This document shows, one piece after another, positions 8,266-16,843 of a stretch of DNA of 64,000 bases (its first letter is position 1; every line of letters begins with the position of its first letter). The notes below the pieces were generated by a model. It did no database searches, was not told where the DNA came from, and worked only from the letters and a program-made list of their open reading frames with translations. A program made the position numbers and the translations under genes. Source of the stretch: Halocatena marina (lineage in GTDB: Archaea > Halobacteriota > Halobacteria > Halobacteriales > Haloarculaceae); the NCBI RefSeq assembly GCF_023276375.1, contig NZ_JALLPK010000004.1, positions 310,001 through 374,000 on the forward strand, given 5' to 3'.

Positions 8266-9450
8266 TCACGCCTCGAGGTAGCATGGGAGTGACTTGAGTC
8301 CGAAGGGAATCGGTTGTGCCGACAGGTCAGAGAGATCCGGTTCGATGACGCTGAACCGATCAAGCAATCGTTCGAGCGCGATATCCGTCTCGATACGCGC
8401 CAAGGGTGCCCCAAGGCATACGTGAATCCCGGTGCCGAAGCCGATGTGGCGGTTCGGTGTGCGTTCTGGGCGGAACTCGTGTGGTGCTTCGAATACCTCC
8501 GGGTCGTAGTTCGCCGATCCGTTCCACGCGACCACCACCTCGCCTTCGTCGATCTCTTGACCGCCGATCTCGGCGGGTTGTGTGGTTACGCGTCTGACTG
8601 ACTGCGCGGGCGAGCGATAGCGCAGGACCTCCTCGATCGCCCGCTTACGGCCGATCTCGCCCGAACGAATCGGCTCGAAAAGGTCAAACTCCGCGAAACA
8701 CCAGAGTGCGTTCGTGATCAGGTTGATCGTCGTGACGTTCCCCGCGATGAGGATTCCTCGACAGAACGCAATCTTTTCGCCGTGTGTGAGGTCGTCGTTG
8801 TTGGCAGCGATGGTGATCAGATCGTTTCCGTCATCGCCAGCGCGTTCTTCGATGAGGTCGGAAAAATATTCGGCCATCGCTCGTTTTGCCTCCGCCTGCT
8901 CTTCGGGCGTCACCTCCTCTTCGTCCTCCGTTCGGACCGGGACACGCAGCGACGCGTCAGACCACTCCATGAACTGTTCGTAGTCCTCGACGGGAAGCCC
9001 AAGCGACTCCGCGATGACCATGACGGGATACGGGTGAGTGAACGCCGGAACGATGTCGACGCTACCAGGTTCGATGTCGTCGATGAGATCATCGGCGATC
9101 GCCGCGAATCGATCACGGTACCCTTCGAGGACTCGCGGCGTGAACCAACTGCTGGCAAAGTTACGGAGGCGGCCGTGTTCTGGCGGTTCCTGTGAGATCA
9201 TCGATTTCGCTTCGTCGTCGGATCCGAACATCGTCGCAAAGCGCTCGTGATCCCGGAGAATCTCGTTAACATCGGCGTAACGAAACACGTCCCACCGTTC
9301 GCGCTCGTCGTCGTAATGAACGGGATGATTCTTGCGCATCTCGGCATACCAATCCGAACGATGAAGCTGTGCGTCGTTCGTCGAGATGGCCGTCGGGAGC
9401 GGCCGATGAAGTAGATCCTCTGTCAAAACGTTGTCGTCGGAAGATGCCAT
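8266..9450 (-). CDS. Cytochrome P450
   Basis: A full-length soluble P450 of 394 residues, a haem monooxygenase that hydroxylates or otherwise oxidises an organic substrate using electrons from a ferredoxin or similar partner. The I-helix oxygen-activation motif AGNVTT is at 236-241, ExxR at E274-R277, and the haem-binding loop FGTGIHVCLG at 338-347 with Cys345 as the axial ligand. No membrane anchor, as in bacterial class I P450s. No ferredoxin or reductase gene is adjacent, so it probably uses cellular ferredoxin. The promoter carries a TetR-style palindrome (9459-9474). The substrate is unknown. Confidence 0.95.
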   Translation of the reverse strand: MASSDDNVLTEDLLHRPLPTAISTNDAQLHRSDWYAEMRKNHPVHYDDERERWDVFRYADVNEILRDHERFATMFGSDDEAKSMISQEPPEHGRLRNFASSWFTPRVLEGYRDRFAAIADDLIDDIEPGSVDIVPAFTHPYPVMVIAESLGLPVEDYEQFMEWSDASLRVPVRTEDEEEVTPEEQAEAKRAMAEYFSDLIEERAGDDGNDLITIAANNDDLTHGEKIAFCRGILIAGNVTTINLITNALWCFAEFDLFEPIRSGEIGRKRAIEEVLRYRSPAQSVRRVTTQPAEIGGQEIDEGEVVVAWNGSANYDPEVFEAPHEFRPERTPNRHIGFGTGIHVCLGAPLARIETDIALERLLDRFSVIEPDLSDLSAQPIPFGLKSLPCYLEA

Positions 9451-9458
9451 ATGTATTA

Positions 9459-9474
9459 GAATGAATGTTCAGTC
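9459..9474. promoter_or_regulatory. Imperfect palindrome (operator candidate) in the P450 promoter
   Basis: GAATGAA-TG-TTCAGTC: 7-bp arms with one mismatch, placed between a TATA-like TTTATAG (9492-9498, minus-strand promoter) and the P450 start at 9450. This layout is typical of TetR-type repressors, but no TetR gene is in the window. Confidence 0.45.
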
Positions 9475-9882
9475 AATATCAACTTGTCGGCTTTATAGAT
9501 AAATACACTACCAATCCGGTTGCGGGTCGAACCCACCCGCGTTGAAATCACGCTCAATCCGCCGACTCCGAGCCAAGGGTTCTCGTGTTCTGATTCGAAT
9601 CATCATCCCTCGAATTCGTTCCCAAACCGAAGACGCGTTAGTTCGCTTCATTGAGCATGAGGATAGCATCACACACCATTCGATTCTCACATGGTTCACT
9701 CGCTGATCGGCCAGTAAACAGATAGATGGTGGTCAAGTAGAGCGTAGACCGATATTACTTGTTCTACGGAACACTATTTGGGCGATAAATCGTCATCAGC
9801 TTGGACGTGCTGGTAGCAGCAAGCTCAGAGAATGTATGGGTTCTAATCAAACGATCGAGAAACGGAAGGTATTGACTATCCG
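9475..9882. other. P450 upstream region
   Basis: Contains the P450 TATA region; otherwise no gene recognised. A 63-codon minus-strand frame (9508-9699) has no domain signature. Confidence 0.45.
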
Positions 9883-10235
9883 TTGAATAGCTCGGCGGAA
9901 CAACGAACTGTTCTCCAGCGTACTCAAACAGTTACACACATTCTCGACGAATCGGCGCGTGTTCTCGGGACGAACGATCGGATCGGGATCGATCCGATCG
10001 TAGGTGTTCTTCCTCTTTCGGGGGACATCGCTGCAGCACTCCTCTCACTCTATATCGTGCTCAAAGCAGCCCGATATAGGGTTCCTCTTCGAACGCTGGC
10101 TCTGATGGAGTTCAATATCGCTGTTGATATTGTCTCTGGTTCGATTCCAGTGTTGGAACGGCGTTTGACGCCGTCTGGAAAGCCAATATTCGAAACGTTG
10201 AGCTTCTCGAAACACAGATCAATAATGATAATTGA
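9883..10235 (+). pseudogene. DUF4112 protein gene with a -1 frameshift
   Basis: The frame from 9883 encodes most of a DUF4112 domain (RIGIDPIVGVLPLSGDIAA, then a membrane helix and a SGSIPVL segment), then runs into unrelated sequence. From about 10156 the +1-shifted frame supplies the expected end of the domain (AFDAVWKANIRNVELLE) and stops at 10233-10235. One missing base in the GG near 10153-10156 explains it. The start is also unclear: an ATG at 9837 reads only a short frame. DUF4112 proteins are small membrane proteins of unknown function. Either a recent pseudogene or a sequencing error. Confidence 0.75.
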
Positions 10236-10644
10236 TATTTTGTGTGCTAACATTTGGGACAGCTGATTGTCGTTGGTTTTCCTACAGTAGCCCACTCTCA
10301 AGTTGCTGAGTGCTATGCTGACATTCGCTGGTAACATAGCAAACCGACCACAAGCTATCAGTAGCGTTTACTTTGATTAGCCACCTGACCGTCCCAGATC
10401 ACTGTATTCTCACCGCTGTATTAGCACCAGCAACCTTCATTTATTTTATCAGGTATATGATAATCCCCCAACTGCCGCCGATTTCGCAGTTCAACGCTAC
10501 GGCACAATCGAGACGGTGGTTTCGACGATAATCAGCGCGGTCATTACCTCACTACACTCGTCGAGCCTCTGAATCCTGGGAACCCGTCTACTTCTCAGTA
10601 GTCTCGTTGCGCACTCACGGATTGTGCTGAGACGGCGTCCGAGA
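10236..10644. other. Intergenic region, no gene recognised
   Basis: Lies between the DUF4112 relic and the 3' end of mmsA. No coding signature or clear repeat seen. Confidence 0.5.
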
Positions 10645-12120
10645 TCAGGCACTGGGCCAGCGCTCAATATATATGGTCTTATCGGTGTAAAAGTGTACCA
10701 TATCTTCACCTTGAGCGTGTAGATCGCCGAAGAACGAATCGTTACGCCCGCCGAAGTGGAAGAAAGCCATTGGAGCAGCCGTCCCGGCATTTACACCGAG
10801 GTTACCGACATCGGCTTGGTGACGGACCTTGCGCGCATCGGCACCACTTTCCGTGAATAGGCTAGCCGCATTGCCAAAATCACTGCGATTTAGTACCTCA
10901 ATCGCTTCATCGACATTATCGACCGGTAGTAGGCCGAGAACTGGTCCGAATATTTCTTCTTGAGCAATAGTCATTTCAGGATCAATGTCGCCAAACACGG
11001 TTGGAGCGAGGAAGTTGCCGTTCTCGTAGCCTGTAACTTCAACGTCACGTCCATCAAGCAACATCTCGGCCCCCTCGTCAATTCCAGTAGCAATCATATC
11101 GCGAACTCGCGATTCATGTTCGGATGTGATGAGCGCGCCGATGTCCGTTTTGCTGTCGAGACCGTATCCAACTGTCTGAGCCTTTGCTTCTTCGATAACA
11201 CGGTTGGCGAACTCGTCGTAAATAGCTTCTTCGACGACAATTACATCATTGGCAAGGCAACGTTCACCGCCACAGGCACAGGCCGATGATACCGTTTTCT
11301 TCACCGCGAAGTCGAGATCTGCAGACTCTGTAACGATGATGTGGTTTTTTGCTCCACCCTGTGCTTGAACACGCTTCCCGTTGGCCGCTGCTCGCTCGTA
11401 GACGGTTTTAGCGACCGGTGTAGAGCCAACGAACGATACCCCTTGGATTTCATCGTGATCGATGAGCGCATTTACAGTATCAACGCTACCGTTGACGAGC
11501 TGGACGATACCATCTGGAAAACCAGCCTCATCGATCACTTCGAAGAGACGCTGTGCGACGATTGGGTCCTGCTCGCTCGGCTTTAAGATGAACGCGTTCC
11601 CGGTCGCAACTGCGTATGGCAGGAACCATAGTGGAATCATCCCGGGGAAATTAAATGGTGTGACCGCAGTAAACACGCCCAGTGGCTTGCGGACTGCCGT
11701 TTCATCAATTTCCGGGGCGGCATTTGGGAGATGCCCCGCCTGCATCATCGAAGGGATGCCACAAGCAACTTCAACGTTCTCGATACCGCGCCGAAGTTCG
11801 CCTTTTGCCTCTGCGAATGTTTTCCCATGTTCCCGAACGAGAATCTCTGCGAGGTCGTTCTGGTGGTCCTCAAGTAGTTGCTTGAGTTTGAACAGTGGTT
11901 GAATACGTCTTTCGACAGAGGTCTCCTTCCACTCGTTGAACGCCTCCTGACCAGCTTTGACTGCAGTGTTTATGTCGTCATCGCTGCTAAATCCCACGTA
12001 CGAGATAGCCTCGCCAGTTGCCGGGTTAACAACATCTTGACCGCTACCTGATGGCGTGGACCAGTCACCATTAATGTAATTTTGCACGTCGTCCCATGGT
12101 GGAGATGTATCGAGTAACAT
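10645..12120 (-). CDS. mmsA: CoA-acylating methylmalonate/malonate-semialdehyde dehydrogenase
   Basis: At 491 residues it has the length and hallmarks of MmsA, which oxidises methylmalonate semialdehyde to propionyl-CoA or malonate semialdehyde to acetyl-CoA with NAD and CoA, releasing CO2. It has the NAD-binding VTPFNFPGMIPLWF segment (153-166), the MmsA-type GGAKNH (255-260, in place of the ELGGK of ordinary ALDHs) and the catalytic cysteine C288 in CGGERCLA. The C-terminal FGGRNDSFFGDLHAQG is also MmsA-specific. It is divergent from the class III aminotransferase, which could feed it malonate semialdehyde from beta-alanine (inference). These reactions belong to valine and pyrimidine/beta-alanine breakdown. 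Confidence 0.92.
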   Translation of the reverse strand: MLLDTSPPWDDVQNYINGDWSTPSGSGQDVVNPATGEAISYVGFSSDDDINTAVKAGQEAFNEWKETSVERRIQPLFKLKQLLEDHQNDLAEILVREHGKTFAEAKGELRRGIENVEVACGIPSMMQAGHLPNAAPEIDETAVRKPLGVFTAVTPFNFPGMIPLWFLPYAVATGNAFILKPSEQDPIVAQRLFEVIDEAGFPDGIVQLVNGSVDTVNALIDHDEIQGVSFVGSTPVAKTVYERAAANGKRVQAQGGAKNHIIVTESADLDFAVKKTVSSACACGGERCLANDVIVVEEAIYDEFANRVIEEAKAQTVGYGLDSKTDIGALITSEHESRVRDMIATGIDEGAEMLLDGRDVEVTGYENGNFLAPTVFGDIDPEMTIAQEEIFGPVLGLLPVDNVDEAIEVLNRSDFGNAASLFTESGADARKVRHQADVGNLGVNAGTAAPMAFFHFGGRNDSFFGDLHAQGEDMVHFYTDKTIYIERWPSA

Positions 12121-12293
12121 CGAACATCAGAAACTGTTCTCCCCGTGCAATAAGTCTTCCTCACACTTTCCTACTAAAAGATGGAATACAGGGATAGAAT
12201 AATAATACTACCGTGGAAAGCAGAACGATGTTCTATGAAATCGGATTTGAGCCAAAGATTAATCAACAGTAGGTCAATAGATGACACATACGG
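12121..12293. promoter_or_regulatory. Divergent promoter region of mmsA and the aminotransferase gene
   Basis: 173 bases between two divergent starts. On the minus strand a CTTATT-type TATA element lies about 30-35 bases before the mmsA start; AT-rich elements precede the aminotransferase. Control by the Lrp-family protein encoded at 13.7 kb is plausible but no operator is evident. Confidence 0.4.
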
Positions 12294-13637
12294 ATGCCAG
12301 AACGAGAGTCTCAGATAGAATCCAATCCGAATGAGATCGAGCGAACTGACAAGGAGTACGTGTTTGGGACGTGGTCGTACCAAAAGGAAGTCAGTCCTAC
12401 CCAAATCGTCGACGCTGATGGCAGTCGATTCACTACCGCAGATGGTAACGAATACATCGATTGTTCGAGTCAGCTGATGTGCTCGAACCTTGGCCACTCC
12501 GCAGAGCGGGTCGTCGACGCAATTGAAGAACAGGTACAGAAAACAGCATACGTCGCACCGAACTACACAACGGAATCTCGGGCAAAGTTGGGAAAAAAGC
12601 TCGCAGAAGTGACACCTGGTGATCTTTCGAAGACGTTCTTCTCGACCAGTGGAACCGAAGCCGTAGAAGCAGCGATCAAAATCGCACGCTTCTACACAGG
12701 CAAACAGAAGATCATCTCTCGGTACCGATCGTATCACGGCGCGACCTATGGGTCGATCAGTGTTACTGGTGATCCTCGCCGCCTTGCGTCAGAACCGGGC
12801 ATTCCTGGAACGATCAAGGCGCCCGATCCGTACGCGTACGGATCAACACTTGATCCGATGGAGAGCGTCGAGTACATCGATGAGATGTTAGAACTCGAAG
12901 GAGACACAGTTGCAGCAATCCTCGTTGAACCGATTGTCGGTTCGAATGGGATCTTGGTACCACCGAATGAGTACCTCCCTCGGCTTACAGAGATCGCCCA
13001 CGACCACGGTGCGTTGCTGATCTGTGATGAAGTAATGACCGGGTTCGGACGGACCGGCGAGTGGTTCGGATGTGACGTTTTCGATGTCGAGCCCGATATC
13101 ATGACGATGGCTAAAGGATTGACCGGTGCGTACCAGCCGCTCGGTGCAACAATCGTCAATTCCGAACTTGCCGAACACTTCGAAGAGAACATGTTCTGTC
13201 ACGGACACACCTATGCAGGACATCCCACCGCCGTCGCAGCAAGCCTCGCAGCGATCGAGACCTATCAAGAGGAGAACCTCATTGAACGTGCGAGTGAGGT
13301 CGGTGAGTACCTCGGTGATCGGATCGACGAACTCGCAGAAAAGCACCCCAGCGTCGGCGACACACGCGGAGTCGGATTATTCCGAGGAATAGAACTCACA
13401 AAACATCCAGAAATGCGTGTGCCATTCGGAGAACGCGATGACAAGATCAGTGCCGGAACCACCATCGTCGATGAGGTGTCTGCGACAGCTTCCGATAATG
13501 GAGTATATGTCGCAAACATGATCAATACATTGATCATCGCACCACCACTCACGATCACCGAGAATGAGATCGATACTGCGATGGAGGCAATCGATGTCGC
13601 GCTCGACGTTTCTGACGATGCCATGAGTACTGATTAG
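12294..13637 (+). CDS. Class III (omega) aminotransferase
   Basis: This 447-residue PLP enzyme moves an amino group from an omega-amino donor to pyruvate or 2-oxoglutarate. It carries SGTEA (119-123, phosphate binding), YHGATYG (147-153), the cofactor aspartate D245 in CDEVMTGFGRTG, and the Schiff-base lysine K274 in TMAKGLTGAYQPLG. Overall it most resembles the beta-alanine/taurine:pyruvate transaminase subgroup rather than ornithine or GABA transaminases. The neighbouring mmsA could oxidise malonate semialdehyde formed from beta-alanine. A diaminobutyrate transaminase (ectoine breakdown) was considered, but the ectoine hydrolase is absent. Confidence 0.9.
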   Translation: MPERESQIESNPNEIERTDKEYVFGTWSYQKEVSPTQIVDADGSRFTTADGNEYIDCSSQLMCSNLGHSAERVVDAIEEQVQKTAYVAPNYTTESRAKLGKKLAEVTPGDLSKTFFSTSGTEAVEAAIKIARFYTGKQKIISRYRSYHGATYGSISVTGDPRRLASEPGIPGTIKAPDPYAYGSTLDPMESVEYIDEMLELEGDTVAAILVEPIVGSNGILVPPNEYLPRLTEIAHDHGALLICDEVMTGFGRTGEWFGCDVFDVEPDIMTMAKGLTGAYQPLGATIVNSELAEHFEENMFCHGHTYAGHPTAVAASLAAIETYQEENLIERASEVGEYLGDRIDELAEKHPSVGDTRGVGLFRGIELTKHPEMRVPFGERDDKISAGTTIVDEVSATASDNGVYVANMINTLIIAPPLTITENEIDTAMEAIDVALDVSDDAMSTD

Positions 13638-13734
13638 GAAACAGAAATTTGCACTGTATCGATTAAGCATCTCATAGTTGATAGAACGTTTCTCAAACCG
13701 AGGGTTCTTGATTTCTACTGATTTAGAAAGCAGT

Positions 13735-14259
13735 ATGAATGGTACGCGCCGTATTGCCTCGAGCCTTGACGAGATGGATCTCGCTATTCTTGAGCGAGTA
13801 GAGGATGATTTCGATGTCAGTCTCGAAACCCTAGCCGAAGAACTCGATCTCTCGAAGTCTGCAGTCCATTACCGTCTGAACAAACTCAAAGACAACGGTG
13901 TGATTCGGAGTGTCACTGCAGATGTAGATCCACTCGCATTCGGCTTAGAGATGGTTGCAATCACGGACGTTTCCGTCACTCACGAGACTGGGTACTCTGA
14001 AGACATCGGCGAGGAACTGATCGCGCGACAGGGTGTCGAGCAGGTCTATTATACAATGGGTGACGTCGATTTCGTCGTCATCAGCCGTGTTCAGACACGA
14101 GATCAGTTGAATGATCTCATCGATCGAATCGTCGCAATCGATGGCGTTAACGAAACATCATCGAAGTTCGTAATGCAGGAGTTTGAGAACAATCGCACGA
14201 TAGCAGCGAATATCACGGACGCAGCGCGTGAATCCATCCTCGGTATGTCGACCGATTAG
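13735..14259 (+). CDS. Lrp/AsnC-family transcriptional regulator
   Basis: A 174-residue regulator with an N-terminal HTH of the Lrp type (MDLAILERVEDDFDVSLETLAEELDLSKSAVHYRLNKLKDNGVI, residues about 14-57) and a C-terminal RAM/AsnC ligand domain (VEQVYYTMGDVDFVVISRVQTRDQLNDLI). Members form dimers or octamers and sense amino acids or related metabolites. I chose the ATG at 13735, which gives the usual length, over an upstream non-ATG start. Its place between an aminotransferase and an aldehyde dehydrogenase points to local control of amino-compound catabolism. DoeX-type regulators share this layout, but that pathway is not present here. Confidence 0.9.
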   Translation: MNGTRRIASSLDEMDLAILERVEDDFDVSLETLAEELDLSKSAVHYRLNKLKDNGVIRSVTADVDPLAFGLEMVAITDVSVTHETGYSEDIGEELIARQGVEQVYYTMGDVDFVVISRVQTRDQLNDLIDRIVAIDGVNETSSKFVMQEFENNRTIAANITDAARESILGMSTD

Positions 14260-14414
14260 ACACTATGTGTCTGCTCTGTAAGCTATCACAGTCTTAGTAA
14301 AACAGATAGTATGACATATGCGATATGGCATGTGGACAATATTCAGATAATAATTAAAATGATGGACTAAATTCTAGCCAAACGGTTATCAGACGGTACA
14401 AAATACAATTACGT

Positions 14415-15893
14415 ATGTCTGTCTCAAACGAGATGGTTCGAGACACGTATGACCTCTACATAGGAGGGACATGGATGTCAACAGTGGATAGCAAGCGTTT
14501 CATTACCAGTAATCCTGCGACCGAAGAGCCACTCGCGAAAGTAGCAGCGGCACAAGCCACTGACATTAATCACGCAGTGGAGACAGCCCGCGAGGCATAC
14601 CCCGGATGGCGTGATACACCACCGAATGAGCGTGGACGTATCGTGTATCGAGTTGGACAGCGCATTCGAGAGTATCAGGACGAACTGGCAACCTTGGAGA
14701 GCTTAGATCAGGGAAAGCCCCGCTCTCAAGCAAAGAGTGACATAGAAGGTGCAGCTCGATATTTCGAATACTACGCAGGCGCAGCCGACAAGCTTGAAGG
14801 GACAAGTGTGCCAATCGGACCGAATCAGGTCGATTTCACCGTGCGGGAACCCTATGGTGTCAGTGCACAGATCACGCCATGGAACTTTCCCGCCAACCTC
14901 TTCGCCCGCGGAGTGGCACCAGCGCTCGTTGCCGGTAATACGACGGTCATCAAGCCTGCCGAACAGACTCCTCTCTCGACCCTTCGACTCGCAGAAATCT
15001 GCTCAGAAGCGGGCATTCCGGATGGCGTCGTCAACGTCGTCACGGGATTCGGAGAACCCGCAGGCTCAGCACTCACCACACATCCTGACGTGGACACCAT
15101 CACGTTCACAGGAAGCGTCCCAACCGGCCAAACGATTATGAAGCAGGCCGCAGAAAACATTACTCCCATAACGCTGGAGCTTGGTGGCAAGAATCCTGCG
15201 ATAGTGTTTCCCGATGCGGACCTTGACGAGACCGCAATCTGGATCACCAGAGCGATTTTTACGAACGCTGGGCAAGTGTGTTCGGCAGCCGACCGAGTTG
15301 TGATTCACGAGGATATCCACGACAAGTTTGTCAGTCGACTTATCGACTGCGCTGAACAGTATGAGATCGGACCAGGGAAACAGGATCTCGATATGGGGCC
15401 GCTTGCCTCCAAAGACCATCTCGGGAAAGTGATGCGATATATCGATCTTGGTCGCAGAGAGGGTGCAACACTTGCTACCGGAGGGAAAGCCCTCGATCAA
15501 GATGGACACTTCGTCGAGCCAACGGTATTTACGGGGGTCAAAAACGATATGCGCATCGCTCAAGAGGAAATTTTTGGCCCTGTACTCACCGTCATTCCGT
15601 TCAGTACCGAGGCGGAGGCACTCGAAATAGCAAACGATGTGGAGTACGGACTGGTCGGTGGTATCTTCACGGCTTCTGTCAAACGAGCCCATCGGCTTGC
15701 TCAGCGTCTCGAAGCCGGTAATGTGTACATCAACAAGTGGTTCGGGGATACGTATCAGACCCCATTTGGTGGCTACAAGAAGAGTGGTATTGGTCGTGAA
15801 AAGGGTCTAGACGCCCTCGAATCATATCTACAGACGAAAAACATTGCAGTGAATCTCTCAGATAGTGGCGAGGGGGACCTCCCCGGAGCCTGA
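14415..15893 (+). CDS. NAD(P)-dependent aldehyde dehydrogenase
   Basis: A 492-residue ALDH-superfamily enzyme that oxidises an aldehyde to the acid. It has the TPWNFPAN segment (154-161), the general-base motif ELGGK (255-259), the catalytic cysteine C289 in GQVCSAADR, and the C-terminal EEIFGPVL and PFGGYKKSGIGRE motifs. It sits between succinate-semialdehyde and betaine-aldehyde dehydrogenase types in appearance. It follows the Lrp regulator by 155 bases and lies in the same direction as the SDR and M20 genes. It likely oxidises an aminotransferase-derived semialdehyde or an aldehyde made by the SDR (inference). Confidence 0.92.
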   Translation: MSVSNEMVRDTYDLYIGGTWMSTVDSKRFITSNPATEEPLAKVAAAQATDINHAVETAREAYPGWRDTPPNERGRIVYRVGQRIREYQDELATLESLDQGKPRSQAKSDIEGAARYFEYYAGAADKLEGTSVPIGPNQVDFTVREPYGVSAQITPWNFPANLFARGVAPALVAGNTTVIKPAEQTPLSTLRLAEICSEAGIPDGVVNVVTGFGEPAGSALTTHPDVDTITFTGSVPTGQTIMKQAAENITPITLELGGKNPAIVFPDADLDETAIWITRAIFTNAGQVCSAADRVVIHEDIHDKFVSRLIDCAEQYEIGPGKQDLDMGPLASKDHLGKVMRYIDLGRREGATLATGGKALDQDGHFVEPTVFTGVKNDMRIAQEEIFGPVLTVIPFSTEAEALEIANDVEYGLVGGIFTASVKRAHRLAQRLEAGNVYINKWFGDTYQTPFGGYKKSGIGREKGLDALESYLQTKNIAVNLSDSGEGDLPGA

Positions 15894-16086
15894 TGCCTTA
15901 GTGCGTAGATTTTAACAGCTACGCATTGGGAATTCACCGACAATAGTTGAACGGATATAGTCGTGGATCGGAAGAGATTGAATAGATTTATCCAAACAAC
16001 ACATTGAGTGGTCACTGTACTATTATTCGCTTATACATTCGAATTCTGTCCGATACTTTGATGGATGGATATGACTGTTATGGATC

Positions 16087-16842
16087 ATGGTGTTAGACGA
16101 CAAAGCAGCGGTCATCACTGGCGCGGGATCTGGAATGGGCCGGGCAACAGCTCGTCTGTTCGCAGAGCGTGGCGCTCGGGTCGTCGTTGTTGATCTTGAT
16201 AGCGAAGCAGCTGACGAGACAGTTTCGAATATAGATGACATAGCTAGTGACAGCACAGCTATCGGGATGACGGCTGACGTCTCGGATCCCACAGCTGTAG
16301 CGACATGTATCGAGCGGACCGTTGATGAGTTTGGGAGTATCGATATTCTCCATAACAACGCTGGAATTCCTCAAGAATCGACACCAGTCGAAGACGTGAG
16401 CGAACAAACGTGGGATCGTATTCAGGATGTCAACTTAAAGAGTGCGTTCCTTGGTGCTAAGAACGCTGTCCCATATATGCGTGAACAGGGGGGAGGCGTT
16501 ATTCTCAATACAGCGTCTACGGCAGGTATTCGACCTCGAACGGGCCTTTCAGCATACGCAGCCTCCAAAGGCGGAATGATAACTCTCACAAAGCAGCTGG
16601 CACATGAACTTGCCGAAGATGGGATCCGAGTCAATGCAATCTGTCCAGTCGCGACTGACACCGAGATGCTTCCAGAATTTGCGGGCGCCAACCTGAGTGT
16701 CAGTGAGATGGCCGAAACTATCCCGCTGGGTCGACTGGCCGAACCGGCGGATATCGCCAGCGCAGCCGCCTTTCTTGCTAGCGAGGAGGCGTCGATGGTG
16801 ACTGGGTCTGTGCTTGAGGTAGACGGGGGACGGGATATTTGA
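16087..16842 (+). CDS. Short-chain dehydrogenase/reductase (SDR)
   Basis: A classical SDR of 251 residues, NAD(P)-dependent alcohol or ketone oxidoreductase. Cofactor motif TGAGSGMG (11-18), D36 in VVVDLD which favours NAD(H), NNAG (90-93), and the catalytic triad S144, Y157, K161 (YAASK). The end MVTGSVLEVDGGRDI is typical of FabG-like SDRs. The stop is one base before the ATG of the M20 gene, so the two are co-transcribed and probably act on the same compound. The substrate cannot be inferred. Confidence 0.92.
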   Translation: MVLDDKAAVITGAGSGMGRATARLFAERGARVVVVDLDSEAADETVSNIDDIASDSTAIGMTADVSDPTAVATCIERTVDEFGSIDILHNNAGIPQESTPVEDVSEQTWDRIQDVNLKSAFLGAKNAVPYMREQGGGVILNTASTAGIRPRTGLSAYAASKGGMITLTKQLAHELAEDGIRVNAICPVATDTEMLPEFAGANLSVSEMAETIPLGRLAEPADIASAAAFLASEEASMVTGSVLEVDGGRDI

Positions 16843-16843
16843 G

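Noticed and set aside
12174..12737. 187-codon minus-strand frame over the aminotransferase start
   Set aside because: Cysteine- and phenylalanine-rich shadow without domain; the plus-strand gene is secure.
15066..15692. 208-codon minus-strand frame inside the aldehyde dehydrogenase gene
   Set aside because: Antisense shadow of a gene with clear catalytic motifs.
12294..15893. Ectoine degradation cluster (transaminase, Lrp-type DoeX, dehydrogenase)
   Set aside because: The key ectoine hydrolase (DoeA, M24 family) and N-acetyl-diaminobutyrate deacetylase of that type are not recognisable here.
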